Positions 1-10,605 of a stretch of DNA of 64,000 nt are shown piece by piece (the first letter of the stretch is position 1; each line of letters starts with the position of its first letter). This DNA is from Prorocentrum cordatum (taxonomy: Eukaryota; Sar; Dinophyceae; Prorocentrales; Prorocentraceae), in the NCBI GenBank assembly GCA_963575745.1, contig CAUYUJ010017816.1, forward strand, positions 67,001-131,000, read 5' to 3'. Both the position numbers and the translations under genes were made by a program. The notes beneath the pieces were generated by a model that was not told the origin of the DNA, ran no database searches, and was given only the letters and a program-made list of their open reading frames with translations.

Positions 1-1
1 G

Positions 2-2434
2 ATCAAAGCGCTCGCTGGTTCTGATAATTCAGGTGGCGGACGCAACTCAAAAGGCGACCACATTCCTTACAGGGACTCGACATTGACTCGTCTCATGCAA
101 AGTTCCCTGTCTGGCTCTGCACAGACAGTCATGCTGGCTTGTGTTTCCCCTGCAATGCGCGAAGCTAGTTTTACTTTCCGCAACCTCCAGTACGCAGTTG
201 CAGCCAGGAGTGTGAGCCTCTGTCCTTTACAAGCGTTAACAAGAGAGGAAGTCGAAACATTGGACCCCATGGCGGGCGACATGGACGACGCAGAGCAGCA
301 CTTGGATCGGCGATGCATTATGATAGAGTGCTGCAATGGCAGAAGCAATGGCAGCAACGGCAGCGACGACATCTTTGCAAGAGTTCTTGGAAATCCGGAT
401 GACCCACTGATTCTGTACATCCACGGCTCAGGGCCCAAAAACTCGAGCATGGTGTGGAACCAATGTGCAGTGCAGTTGCAGGAGATGGCTCTACAGCAGG
501 CCATGGTGCATGGTTCCGGAGACTCGCTCATTTCCCCCCGCGGCTTCTTCCACGTCGCCATTGATTGTCCAGGGTATGGAAGGTCTATCCCGGGGGACAG
601 GCAAACAATCAGGTCGTACCCTGCCGACCTGATCAGGACCATCCTGGCGTCGTTGGGACGGCGCTCCGCGCTGTGTGTTGTCGGGTCCAGTCAGGGTGCA
701 GCGGCAGCTTTGAACGCAGCTCTGGAATGTCCAGATCTGATTCATTCTGCAGCGGTATGCCACCCTGTCTGTCACGCGCCATTGGAGAGATTTGGGAACA
801 TGCGCCAACGCGTTCTCCTCGCGTTCGATGTTGCGGATGTTGGTCACCCTGTGTCGGTGGGGCGGGTTTTGAGACAGAAGGTGCAGGACAATTGCTACTT
901 CGAGTTCGACTCATCCAGAAGTGCAGAACAAGACTGGTTGGCGCGGAACTTCGCCGCCGAGTTGTGGAAGATGTTGTTTAGCATCTGGCCAGCCGTTCGA
1001 AACAAACGACTCGCTGGGAAACGAGTTCTGAAGATGCCCATGCTCACGCGCGTTGCTGGGGGCGTAGTATGTTGGCAAAGCCAGGCCAATGGGGAGGTTT
1101 TACCGTGGTACGGGGTGGAGGCTACAGAAGATGGATACGACGGGAGTCACAGTGGTACCCTTGTCAATGAAGACACAGAGGAAATTTGGCGTGGCATTCT
1201 GGACACAGATACGAATCTCGTCGTCTACGAGAATGTGAGGAGCGGCAGGCGCTCCAAAATACGACCCACGCGAGGACGCATCGTGTTTGGTGAAATACGT
1301 TCTGTATCAAGTGGGCAACTGCTGCAGCCTGGTCTAAATCCACCTGCCGGTGCAGTCGATGCTGATGGGTTCTCGAACTGCGCTGTGAACCGTGAGCGCC
1401 TTTTTTCGAAGACCAGCCAGGGAGGAAGCTCGGGATCTGAGGCCGAAGATGAGAGACAGGAGCGGGATATCAAACACAAGCAGGAGCAGAGAACTCGCGA
1501 ATCGATGCAACATGACTGTGACTTATGCTGCAAACCACTTGTGAATAGGATCCGGCTGGCCCGCTGTAGGTGCGCGCTTTGCGCGTGCTGCGTGGAGCGG
1601 ACGGTATTATACACCCGGCAGTGTCCCAGATGCGGAGATGCGCCGTTGGAGGTCGCTCAGAACGTCGTCAAGTCAGACTTGAGTGAAGAAGAGCAGGAGA
1701 GTGCAGCTGCTTTTCTACAAATGGGGCGGCAGAGCATCGACGGCGTGGACCGACAGCTCGAGTATCTAGACCGCCTCCAGATGGAGCGTATACATGCCAC
1801 GAGGCTTGTGCTGGAGTACGGCAACACAGCTTCTCCGAGTTCGAGCACGTCGTCTAAGATTCTTTTCCGAACGTTCCTGAGGGTGTTGAGCGGGATCGGA
1901 AACTACAGTGCGAAGACGCAGATGCCAGTGCGGCGAGTCGACTTCAACATAAACCCTGGGTATGACAAACCGACTGCTACGGCGTCGACAGGGCCGCTCA
2001 ATTCTTCGAATGGTAGCAGTGCGTTTGATAAGAAGACTAAGACGTTTTCATTCGAATATGCAATGGCACGAGAATTTCCGTGCTGGATGACCGTGGTATT
2101 CGATGGCGACAAAGGTTTGATGGGATGGAAAAGACTCGTGATCCCGTACCAGGTCCAATCATGGAGCGGTTGTTTCGGAAGACGGATTGTGATACAGCTT
2201 CCATTTTGCGTCGGAGACACAACAGAAGTTGGCCCAAAGCGGGATATCGTGCTTCAACGCGCCGATTGCAATGTTTGGGTGCGGCTGGGCTCGCATGGAG
2301 ACATCGAATATCTGCCTAACGCCGGGGATAGTTCTGATATTGGCAACGACCCTTCGATGTTCTATAGGGTGGAGCGTTCTATCTCAAGTGTTTCTGGAGT
2401 CCGAAGCGCGCCATCAGCCGTTGGGTGTCCTTGA
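2..2434 (+). CDS. Kinesin motor C-terminus fused to alpha/beta-hydrolase and all-Cys RING-like finger (5' partial)
   Basis: The frame is open from base 2 to the TGA at 2432-2434 (810 visible residues); no start is chosen because it is already open at the window edge. Visible residues 20-50 match the end of a kinesin motor: HIPYRDSTLTR (nt 59-91) followed by VMLACVSP. The P-loop and switch regions would lie upstream of the window. Residues about 130-330 resemble an alpha/beta-hydrolase: an HGSG oxyanion-type motif (His141) and a GSSQG nucleophile elbow with Ser230 (nt 689-691); I could not place the acid and histidine. Residues 506-544 form a RING-like C-x2-C, C-x-C-x2-C-x2-C, C-x2-C pattern (Cys506, 509, 522, 524, 527, 530, 541, 544), cysteine at all eight ligands. 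A helical linker and an unrecognised C-terminal domain follow. Inference: a motor carrying an enzymatic and a ubiquitin-ligase-like cargo module. The fusion is read directly from one uninterrupted frame; its expression is not shown. Confidence 0.82.
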   Translation: MKALAGSDNSGGGRNSKGDHIPYRDSTLTRLMQSSLSGSAQTVMLACVSPAMREASFTFRNLQYAVAARSVSLCPLQALTREEVETLDPMAGDMDDAEQHLDRRCIMIECCNGRSNGSNGSDDIFARVLGNPDDPLILYIHGSGPKNSSMVWNQCAVQLQEMALQQAMVHGSGDSLISPRGFFHVAIDCPGYGRSIPGDRQTIRSYPADLIRTILASLGRRSALCVVGSSQGAAAALNAALECPDLIHSAAVCHPVCHAPLERFGNMRQRVLLAFDVADVGHPVSVGRVLRQKVQDNCYFEFDSSRSAEQDWLARNFAAELWKMLFSIWPAVRNKRLAGKRVLKMPMLTRVAGGVVCWQSQANGEVLPWYGVEATEDGYDGSHSGTLVNEDTEEIWRGILDTDTNLVVYENVRSGRRSKIRPTRGRIVFGEIRSVSSGQLLQPGLNPPAGAVDADGFSNCAVNRERLFSKTSQGGSSGSEAEDERQERDIKHKQEQRTRESMQHDCDLCCKPLVNRIRLARCRCALCACCVERTVLYTRQCPRCGDAPLEVAQNVVKSDLSEEEQESAAAFLQMGRQSIDGVDRQLEYLDRLQMERIHATRLVLEYGNTASPSSSTSSKILFRTFLRVLSGIGNYSAKTQMPVRRVDFNINPGYDKPTATASTGPLNSSNGSSAFDKKTKTFSFEYAMAREFPCWMTVVFDGDKGLMGWKRLVIPYQVQSWSGCFGRRIVIQLPFCVGDTTEVGPKRDIVLQRADCNVWVRLGSHGDIEYLPNAGDSSDIGNDPSMFYRVERSISSVSGVRSAPSAVGCP

Positions 2435-2676
2435 TGATGTTTGACACTCGCAAGCGCTTCACGAATGAATGGCAGGCTGCGGCCATTGAGGTTTCCAAGC
2501 ATGTTGACTCTGATCTACGTGTTTTGTGAGAATTTATAATCAGGCTTGGGTGTATCATCTTACTCCCCCCCTCCTTGCTGTGATAGTGGCACAACGGCTC
2601 TGAACAGCAAAAATCTAAGCTGATCCGGGATCCAAGGCCGACCCCCTCCAGGGTCTTCTGTCACCCGTGAGTAAAT

Positions 2677-2984
2677 TCTTGACGCTTTGCGTATCCCCAC
2701 CAGTTCATCCAGAAACAACGCCCAGGCGAGTAGAGGTTATCATGGAAGCGGGGCAGCATACAGAGTAACAAGGGGCTGGGGAGGCCGTCGTACCCCAAGG
2801 GGGGGGATGGAGGAGGAGTCGGAGGCGGAAGAGGAGGAGGATGATGAGGGTGGGGAGGGATGAATGAGGAGGAGGAGGAATAGGCGGATGATGATGTTGA
2901 TGTTGGTATTGATGATGCTGATGATGACGATGATGGTGGTGGTCTTGACGATGGTGATGGTGATGGTGATGGTGATGGTGATGG

Positions 2985-3037
<53 letters not shown>

Positions 3038-3600
3038 GTGATGATGGTGATGATGAGGGGGAGGAGAGGGGGGGTAAAGGGCGATCGGAAGAGTCAAAGG
3101 CCTCTTGAATGCCTCGCGGAGTCTCTTGGGATGTCTCTTGGGATACTCTTTGAGGTCTCTTGGGGCGTCTTGGGGGCCTCTTGGCGGTCCCGGGAGCTTC
3201 TTGGACCGTCTTGGGTGCCTCGGGGGAGCCTCTTGGGGCCTCTTGGGGGCCTCTTGGGGGTATTTTGGGGGACTCTTGGAGGCCTCTTGGGGCCTCCTGG
3301 TCGCCTCTTGGGGCCTCCTGGGCGCCTCTTGAGGCCCTCTTGGGGCGCTCTTGGGAGCCCTGGGAGCGCTCTTGGGGCCATCTTGGAGGTGATCGATCAA
3401 AGGAAGGGGGTCCCTCAATTAGCTTCCCCCCTCGGGAGCCTCTAAAAACTGCCCAAACCCTAGTAAAACCGATGATTTTGGCTTCCTCGCCGAGGCCGTT
3501 TTGGACGCTCCAACTGCCAGCGAAACCCCCCGTCCAGGTCCAGGGGAGGGGGTTAGGGGGAGGGGTAAACCCCTCCCCGAAGGGGAGGAAGGAGGGGTGG
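2677..3600. repeat. Composite degenerate repeat, copy 1
   Basis: This stretch begins with GACGCTTTGCG and CCCCACCAG...TCCAGAAAC, then carries a GAT/GGT microsatellite (about 2930-3055). A degenerate minisatellite of CCTCTTGGGG-like units follows (about 3100-3395, near 21-base periodicity, read on the minus strand as PQEAPRR-type peptides). It ends in a G-rich block containing TTGGACGCTCC and CCCCGAAGG (3490-3600). The same order of parts recurs at 4345-5745. Long ORFs here are repeat translations on both strands, so no gene is called. Confidence 0.6.
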
Positions 3601-4344
3601 AAGAGGAAATTCCCTAAACCACCTACGCCCAGAGGGCTGGTGGGATATCGAGCCTTCTTCATTCTTCCACGGCAGGCGTGTTGTTTGTGGCCAAACATCG
3701 TATCATCTCTGGTCGCTATGGTCCTGGTCTTTTGAGTAGCAGCTACCCTGGAGCCATGATTGTGTAAAGAAAGGACGGAATCCTAAAGATCGATGCGTGG
3801 GTCTTGCAGACCCCTCGAGACACATTGGCGCAACCTGAGGTGAACGATGCGTGGTGTGGAGGAGGAGGAGGAGCAGGAGAAGAGGACGGACGGATGTTGT
3901 CGAGCTTGTGCGCCCCTCTGACGGTGAGGAGAAGGGGGTGCTGGTCCAGTCCGCCCCCCTTCCCACGCGCTGCCTCTTCGCGGCCTCTCGGAGCCTGCTC
4001 CGGGCACCTGGCGCACGACACCATGCTTCACGCTGCATCTTCGGGGGGCATCGCCTGTCCCCCAAATTGGTGTCTTTTTTTTGTGCCCGACGCGGGCTCG
4101 ATGCGGACTCGGCGAGGCTTTGGCGTAAATCCGACGCGGAGTCGACGCGGTTTCGACACGGACCCAGCGAGTCCGACACGGATTCGGCACGGATTCGACG
4201 CGGATAGGGCCGCGACGGGACGGACAAGGTCCCCCGAGGATGCAACATAACGCATAGAGATGTGTGTTCGGAGCTCCAGTCATGATGCTCCGTGGTGTAG
4301 AATGCCGGGGCGAGGATAACAGGCCAGAGCCCCCAGACACGTGC

Positions 4345-5179
4345 AGAGCGAATCGTTGACGCTCCGCGGATCCCCACCAGCATATCCAGAAACGATCCCC
4401 GTGCGAATTGTTTCGGTCAGGGAGGCGTATATGAGCATGCAGTGGAACAAAGAGGTGGGAAGTCGTCAACCCAAAGCTCGGGGTCAGCATGGGCAGGCCC
4501 AGGAATCGAACATAGAGGTCATCGCGGAGCTCTCGATCTGGGGTCCTTGGGGCATTCTTGGGGGGCTCTCGGGCCGTCTTGGGGACATCTTGGGCCCCTC
4601 TTGGATCTCTCGTGCGCGATCTGGGAGCCATCTTGAGGCCTCAGAAGCCCATCGGAAGCGAGAAGGCGAGAAGGCGAAATATACAGTATACAGAATCTGG
4701 TAGGCATTTAAGTGATATGGGCCTCTTTGGTGGCGTCCTTGGGCCTTGGGTTGGTCTCGAGGCAACTGGGACCTGTCTTTGGGCCGGCTTTGGGCCTCTC
4801 GGGTGCAATCTGGAAGCCGTCTGGCGCCAACTTGGAACAGCCTTCGCCGTCTTGGAGGCCATCTTGGGACATATGGGCTATATTGGAGCCACAGTGAAGC
4901 CTCCCGAGGATGCCCTCGACATGCGGGAATCATTCTAACAGGAATGTGCCCCGATTGGAGATTTCTTGGGCCAGGATGCGGCGCCGAGCAGCACCGGCCT
5001 GCTTGGGGCCAGCCGAGTCGTGCCCTGGAGCCCTCGTGGGGCGCTGCTGGGGCGCTATGGGGCCCTTCTTGGCGCTCATGTTGGCCCTGCCTCTCGGGGC
5101 TCAATGGGACGATCTTGGAGCAACCTTGATGCCTCAGAAACCCATCGGAAGCGAGAAGGCGAACTACTGTATGCATATC

Positions 5180-5217
<38 letters not shown>

Positions 5218-5745
5218 AGAATCTGGTCGGTATCGACGACGTCTACGGCGAATCACCGCCGCCCCCCGCTATTGGGTCCTGCCTCTTGTGGCTTCATTGG
5301 GCGATAATGCTGTTTGGCGTCTCGGCGGTCTCCTCGGGACCCTCCGTGGACCGTCGGAGCCGTTTTGGGGGTGTTGTTGTGGAGGCATGCTGGATGTCAC
5401 GTTGGGCTCCCTCGAAGCATCCTGGAGGCCATATTGGGCTACCTTTCAGTCGGGCCTGTCCCTCTGCAGGGGGAGTAGTTAAGAACAGTACAAAAATACC
5501 CTGGGGACGATTTTTCGACCATGTTTGAACATGTTCGGATACTTCTGGAGTATGTTTAGATTTGTCGTCCAAAATCCGTCTCTAGGGGAACAGGCCCGAC
5601 CTAAGGCTACCTGGGGCCCTCTTGGAGCCATCTTAAGCCATCTTGGACGCTCTAACGTCTCGCGCTCCTGCCCCCCTCCAGTTCAGACCGAGGGGAGGGG
5701 GGGTAGGTGAAGGGGTAACGCCCTCGCCGAAAGTGAACCACGTGA
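4345..5745. repeat. Composite degenerate repeat, copy 2
   Basis: Same order of parts as 2677-3600: GACGCTCCGCGGATCCCCACC and TCCAGAAAC near 4355-4395, a CTCTTGGGG-type minisatellite (4530-5120) and a closing block with TTGGACGCTC and CTCGCCGAAAG (5643-5740). Inside it CCCATCGGAAGCGAGAAGGC occurs twice (about 4647 and 5139), each followed by a TA-rich microsatellite. Confidence 0.55.
5480..5605 (+). repeat. Dispersed repeat family R3, copy 1
   Basis: Degenerate copy of a roughly 130-base unit: AAGAACAGTA near the start, GGACGAT, ATGTTTGA, CCAAAATCCG, and GCCCGACCTAA at the end. Related copies lie at 22744-22885 and 30631-30762 in the same orientation. No coding capacity is evident and origin is unknown. 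Confidence 0.5.
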
Positions 5746-5749
5746 CGTT

Positions 5750-6180
5750 GGAGTCCAGGTTGTTAATATTTTGTGCTGTGCTCTGTGCTTGCACAACGAT
5801 CGCCAGGTAATTAGACAGCGCGAAGCACACATCAGTCAAACGTGAAGCGCATGATGAGCAAAGGCGTTTCCAGAGCCTGGCTGGTGCCAAACACAGCATC
5901 AAGCACGGCCACGTGAAGTAACGTGAAGTATCTGGTAACGCGAATCGAATGAACACATGCAACCCACTTAGAGCCACAAGGTTGCGAGGCGCATACGGGT
6001 GAAGCAGTTTCGAAACACACATGGTGAGAGTGAGGGGGCCGAACGGTCATTCACTGTCCCGGGGCGCGTGGCTGAAGTGAGGTTGTGAGGTTCTGCGGTG
6101 CGGATTGTTGTTGTTGCGGTTGTTTGTTAGTTGTTGTTGGTGTTGTTGTTGTGGTTGCTTGTTGTTTGTTGTTTGTTGTC
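5750..6180. other. No gene recognised
   Basis: Mixed-composition sequence without a convincing ORF, ending in a TTG-rich stretch (6100-6180). Confidence 0.4.
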
Positions 6181-6185
6181 GTCGT

Positions 6186-6440
6186 CCTCCCCGCGACCCG
6201 GCCCGCGACCCGCCCGTGACCTCGCCCGCGACCCTCCCGCGACCCACCCGCGACCCACCTGCGACCCATCCCGCGACCCACCCCGCGACCCACCCGCGAC
6301 CCACCCGCGACCCACCCGCGACCCACCCGCCACCCACCCGCCATCCACCCGCGACTCACCCGCGACCCACCCGCGACCCGACCATGTCACGGCCCGCAGC
6401 CCACCCGCGACCCACCCGCCACCCACCCCGCGACCCACCC
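6186..6440. repeat. 11-bp minisatellite (GCGACCCACCC)n
   Basis: Roughly 20 imperfect head-to-tail copies of the 11-base unit GCGACCCACCC, with single-base slips and CATCC/CACTC variants. ORFs over it in several frames are repeat translations. Confidence 0.85.
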
Positions 6441-8217
6441 AAATTGCTTCATCAAAGAAATCGGCGCCTGCGGCGGGCTCGCTGTATGATTTGAAACAGT
6501 TCGGCGCCTACGTCGGGCTGCTTCAGAGCCTCGCAGACTGCCGACGTCACCGCCGCTCCCACACTCTCATCCGCAATTGCGAGGTGCAACGTAGTCATGG
6601 CCGGGGGCATGTTTGAAATCCGTTTGACGTGCATGAAGCCACAGTGTCTGTCATCAGTGTGACCCGTGTGGGGTTATTGATGTTCTTGGCGGTGCGACTG
6701 TGTAGTACCAGGTGCCTTAAACAGGACACCGCTTGAGAACTCGTCGTGTCCTCTCGACGTGCGAGTCCGCCTCGTCGCCCTCTGCCTCCGTCGATCCTCC
6801 TTCCCCCCGTCGGAGTCTGGCCGCTCACCCCTTTGACAACGCTGCAGGCGGCTCGACTACGAGGACGCCGATTCAATCCACGCGCTGACCGCTGCTGCCA
6901 AGTGGAGGGAGCAGGACTGTAACCGCTCTTCCCCCCTCTCGTTACATCGATGCAGACTGTAGCAGCATCAGCTTCCTCTCCCCCCTCCTCGCTCAACCCG
7001 CCAACTGGCCAGTGCCGCTATGCACAGTGAGCGTCATTGGCCTCTGCGGCCGTCCTCAACTCCGTGGCGTGGCCAGTGTTGCCAGGTGCAGAGAGCAACA
7101 CGGCGGCTGCGGCAGTTACATCGTGTAGCTTTGCTTTCACTTCCGATACTGTCCCTGGGAAGTCAGTCTCTCTGCAGCCTTTCTGGTTTCGCGCGAAGAA
7201 GAAAAACGCTACACACAGCATCTTTTGATTCAATGGTGAGCTGCTGCTGGGGCGCCAGGGCACACTGACAATTACCCAGCTGCCTGCGGCGAACCACGCA
7301 CCCGTGCTTGTTCAACAGCGTGGCAGGCATGATTCACTGGCTTACGCCACACCGCCAGCCCCTTACGGCCCGTGGATGCGGGGACCATGCTTGATCATGT
7401 CCAGCTGTCATAGCCAACCTCACCCCTAACCAAGACGGCCAAGGCCCCCCATGACGTCCCAAGACTTCCAAAAAGGACACCACAACAGCCCAAACGGGCC
7501 CCGAGGGGACCCCCAAGAAGGCCCAGAAAAGGCCATGTTTCCTAGTGACGGTCACAGCTTTGACGCCAAGGTTCCCAAGAGCTCCAGGCGGCGGAAACAC
7601 ATGTCTAGAGAAGTCGGTGGCGTAAGGAGCTCATCGTCAAGGATCCCAAGAGCGCCCGATGACTTGAGATGCCCTGAACGCCAAGGCTCCCAGTGCGAAC
7701 GAAGACAAACATAGCTCTGAACGCTTAGGCTCCCTGTGCGAAGGGTGGTTTGAACCCTCACGGGCCTCCTCCTGAAGCGCTACTGCCGTTCCCGTGCCGG
7801 ATCAGGTTCTAACACGCTTATTATGTGCAGGCACGTTGGCGGGTTTCCCATTGGGTCGACGTTTCAGCTATTTGAGTTGCACGAACACAGTGAGTTGTTT
7901 TGTGGCCAATGTAGTACAGTGAAACTACATGTCCCAGACGCAATCCTACCAACTGGTTTTATATTCAATCGCAGCAGATATCAGTCTCAAGTGATACCCG
8001 CATGACACAACACATGTGTCATAATATCACATATATCTGGTAACGCGAATTGGCACGCGATGGAAAGAGCCATCAGGGTGAGGTGCGCACGCACACATGT
8101 ACACACGCTGTACAACATGGCAAGGTCGCCAGACGTATGACGCACACGCTAAGCAATCATTTGCAGCGAACATTTTATGCCATGCACCGTACCAGTGGCC
8201 TCAGCAGAGTTAGCGGG
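6441..8217. other. No gene recognised
   Basis: About 1.8 kb with only short, unconvincing ORFs. A degenerate duplication of GAACGC..AGGCTCCC..GTGCGAA is visible at 7675-7750. Confidence 0.4.
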
Positions 8218-8252
8218 TCGTAGACACTTGGCTCAATCCATTTTGATCGGGT
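8218..8252 (+). other. Relict spliced-leader tandem (degenerate)
   Basis: TCGTAGACACTTGGCTCAAT (8218-8237) aligns to the dinoflagellate spliced leader, which runs CCGTAG-CCATTTTGG-CTCAAG, with about three mismatches and one missing base. It is followed at once by CCATTTTGATCGGG, aligning to the leader's CCATTTTGG-CTCAAG part. A leader followed by a 5'-truncated leader is the known signature of an mRNA that was trans-spliced, reverse-transcribed into the genome and trans-spliced again. It sits 43 bases upstream of the ATG at 8296. Confidence 0.6.
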
Positions 8253-8295
8253 TTCATGCCTTTTTGCGATTTGTTCCGTCGGCAAAGTTCTTGGA

Positions 8296-8745
8296 ATGGC
8301 GGAAGAACTCGCATACATGTATATCAATGGCACCCACGGCTCTTTGCCGAATATTGACTTTGACGAGTTGAAGTTGGGTATTGCTGCAAATTTCTGCTTG
8401 AAACAAGAAGAGGCGAACTTGGGTTGGGACGAGTTCAAGAAATCGTTCGAAGGTTGGGCAAGTATCGTCCAGGGCCAGTCATGGGTCACGATCTATTCTG
8501 TCGTTGACGCTGGAAATGGGACTGCGCTAGCACATTGGGAGACCAATTACGACGTTAAGCCAGACGGCTCGCATTACGATACTTTCCATGGCACAAAGAT
8601 TGATATTTCTGGAAAGAAAATGCGCGGGTTCATGTGTTTTGCTTCATTTCGGATTGATGTGAGAAGTAACAAGATTGTTGAAATCATCCAACGGTCGGAT
8701 GACGTAGTACGAAAATTTGGAATAGAAGGTGCTGCATACAGATGA
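8296..8745 (+). CDS. SnoaL/NTF2-like small protein, intronless, probable recycled cDNA
   Basis: ATG at 8296, stop at 8743-8745, 149 codons. The in-frame stop at 8221 and absence of an earlier ATG fix the start if the ORF is unspliced. The protein has the alpha-helix then curved-sheet layout and GQSWVTIYSVVDAGNGTALAH-like segment typical of NTF2-fold proteins, closest in feel to SnoaL-like polyketide cyclase/ester-binding families; length (about 130-150) fits. No catalytic residue can be assigned, so substrate is unknown. It is less GC-rich than its surroundings. The spliced-leader relics just upstream suggest an origin as retroposed mRNA. Whether it is expressed cannot be told; the frame is intact. 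Confidence 0.65.
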   Translation: MAEELAYMYINGTHGSLPNIDFDELKLGIAANFCLKQEEANLGWDEFKKSFEGWASIVQGQSWVTIYSVVDAGNGTALAHWETNYDVKPDGSHYDTFHGTKIDISGKKMRGFMCFASFRIDVRSNKIVEIIQRSDDVVRKFGIEGAAYR

Positions 8746-8888
8746 GTTGCATTCGCATTTCCACATTGTTCCATGTGGCGTGGTATCGCGTGTTGCGAAT
8801 TTGTTTTGCTTTGATGGGCGTTCGCTTCATGCTGTGGTTACATTCGTTGTGAGATGATTCGGCCGCGTTGCCTTTACCCTCTGGCGAG

Positions 8889-9078
8889 TACGGCAGATTT
8901 GCGTCGTATCGACTCGCCGCGACCTCACCGCGAGCGTTCAAGGTTGAACGCCGCCAGTGGCCCAGAATCGGCCCAATGTGGAACGATTTGGCGATCGAAA
9001 AGCCGCCGATCATTCAAGGTTGGACGATCCACGCGGTGTCAGAAACCAATGCTGGGGTCGTCACGAAAACCCGCCGTA
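8889..9078 (+). mobile_element. 190-bp fold-back (MITE-like) element, copy 1
   Basis: Starts TACGGCAGATTTGCGTCG and ends as an imperfect inverted copy (CCGCCGTA at 9071-9078). It contains an 18-base near-palindrome GCGTTCAAGGTTGAACGC (8934-8951) and a second ATTCAAGGTTGGACGAT palindrome (about 9011-9027). It shares this layout with 25817-26008. No ORF of its own. Confidence 0.7.
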
Positions 9079-9079
9079 T

Positions 9080-10605
9080 GGATCTTGCCTCGTCTTCGGG
9101 GTACTTCTGGCAGATACCAGGCCGGAGTGTTGAGCTTGCGGGTCTGTGTTGTTTCCTGTTCCCGCGGGCCAGTTTGGCACATTCCCACGGTGAGCGCAGC
9201 AGTTCTAAGCGCCATAACGCTTGTGTTGCGATTATCCGTTGCTGGAGGAGTTTGATGATGATGAGGTGGAAGCGCGAGGCAGAGGTTTGGCTTATCTGTC
9301 TTACCTCCACGTCCCAGTACTGCTACGCATCATCTTTTGAACCCGTGGGGGTTAGCAGCGTCCCTCGGAACATATAGGACAACTCCGCTGACATCGCACT
9401 CAGCTCGCGTCTACGGCAAACATGGGCAGCGGCGCTTCCCGAAAAGTATGACCATCACGGGAGGGGGTGCCATAATCATTGTTGCGCCTTCCTCCTCAAC
9501 AGGCGTAGGGGCTCGCGAGATAACGCGAACGGCTCAGAGGGTGCATGCGGTGGGGGGGGGCTCAGCAATGGCCATGTGGCTTGCCGCATGCGAGCCCGAT
9601 TTTTGAAAGTTGGCCAGCGGAATTTCAGACGGAGGAGAATGGAGGAGGATGGGGGGAAGCTGATGCCGAATATGGGAGCGAGAGGGGGACGACCAAGAGG
9701 ATGAAGAGGACAAGGCGGTCGGCCGAGAGGAGAGGAGGGAAGGCGAGCAGGGAAGGGGGGCCACGATGAGCAGGGCCAAGAGAGGGAGGATGAGAAGGAC
9801 GCATCACAGCATGAGCCTGATGCCAAAGATGATGACGTTGGGGCCTTCGCGTCTTCCCTTTTTCACGCCGCCGTATCCTCCTCCTCCTCCTCCTCCTCAT
9901 CCTCCTCCTCCTCCTCCCTCATAGTTATCATCCTTCTTCCGCTCTCATCCTTCTTCTCCTTATCATCCTTCTCCTCATTACCGTCCTCGTACCCCCGCCC
10001 TCCTCCTTCCCCCCATTCTCCTTCCTCCACCTCCTCCTTGTCGCTGCCCATCCCTGTTTCTGTCCGTCTCACCATTCCGCCCTCCTTCCCACTTCCCACC
10101 CTCCCTCCTCTTCGCTTCTCACGGCTTGCATATTTCTCCGGTTCTTGTTCGCACTATTTCGCTTTACGCCGTTCCGTTTTTTTTCTCTGGCATTGTTCCA
10201 ATCGCCCTCGTCCTCCTCATACTAGTCTGTGTCATCGTCCTTGTCGTCTTTCTCCTGAACCCCATCCTCTACTTTCCCTTGTTATCGATGCCATCTTGCT
10301 CATGATGTTGCTCATGCTGCCCGCACTTCTCCGTGTGCCCCCAGACTTATACTCATCCTGCTCCTGGCTATCATGCCTTCTTTTGCTCTTCTTGCTGGTG
10401 CTCCTTCTCCTCCTGCTTCTTCCCTCCCGCGCCTCATGTTTCCCCGCCTTCTTCTCCTGCCTTCTTCTCCCAGTCCTCCTCGTCGACCTTGTCCACGTCA
10501 TCAACCCTGTGATCTTCGTTGTATGTGTCATGTCTTTCTTCTCCGTCTTATGTTCGTGATGTTGGTGAAGTCACGTCTGCAGAGTAATGATTGTGCCCGT
10601 CGATT
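9080..10605. other. Strand-asymmetric purine/pyrimidine region, no gene recognised
   Basis: Purine-rich from 9615 to 9790, then pyrimidine-rich from 9850 to 10560 with CCT clusters. ORFs on both strands are compositional. Confidence 0.5.
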
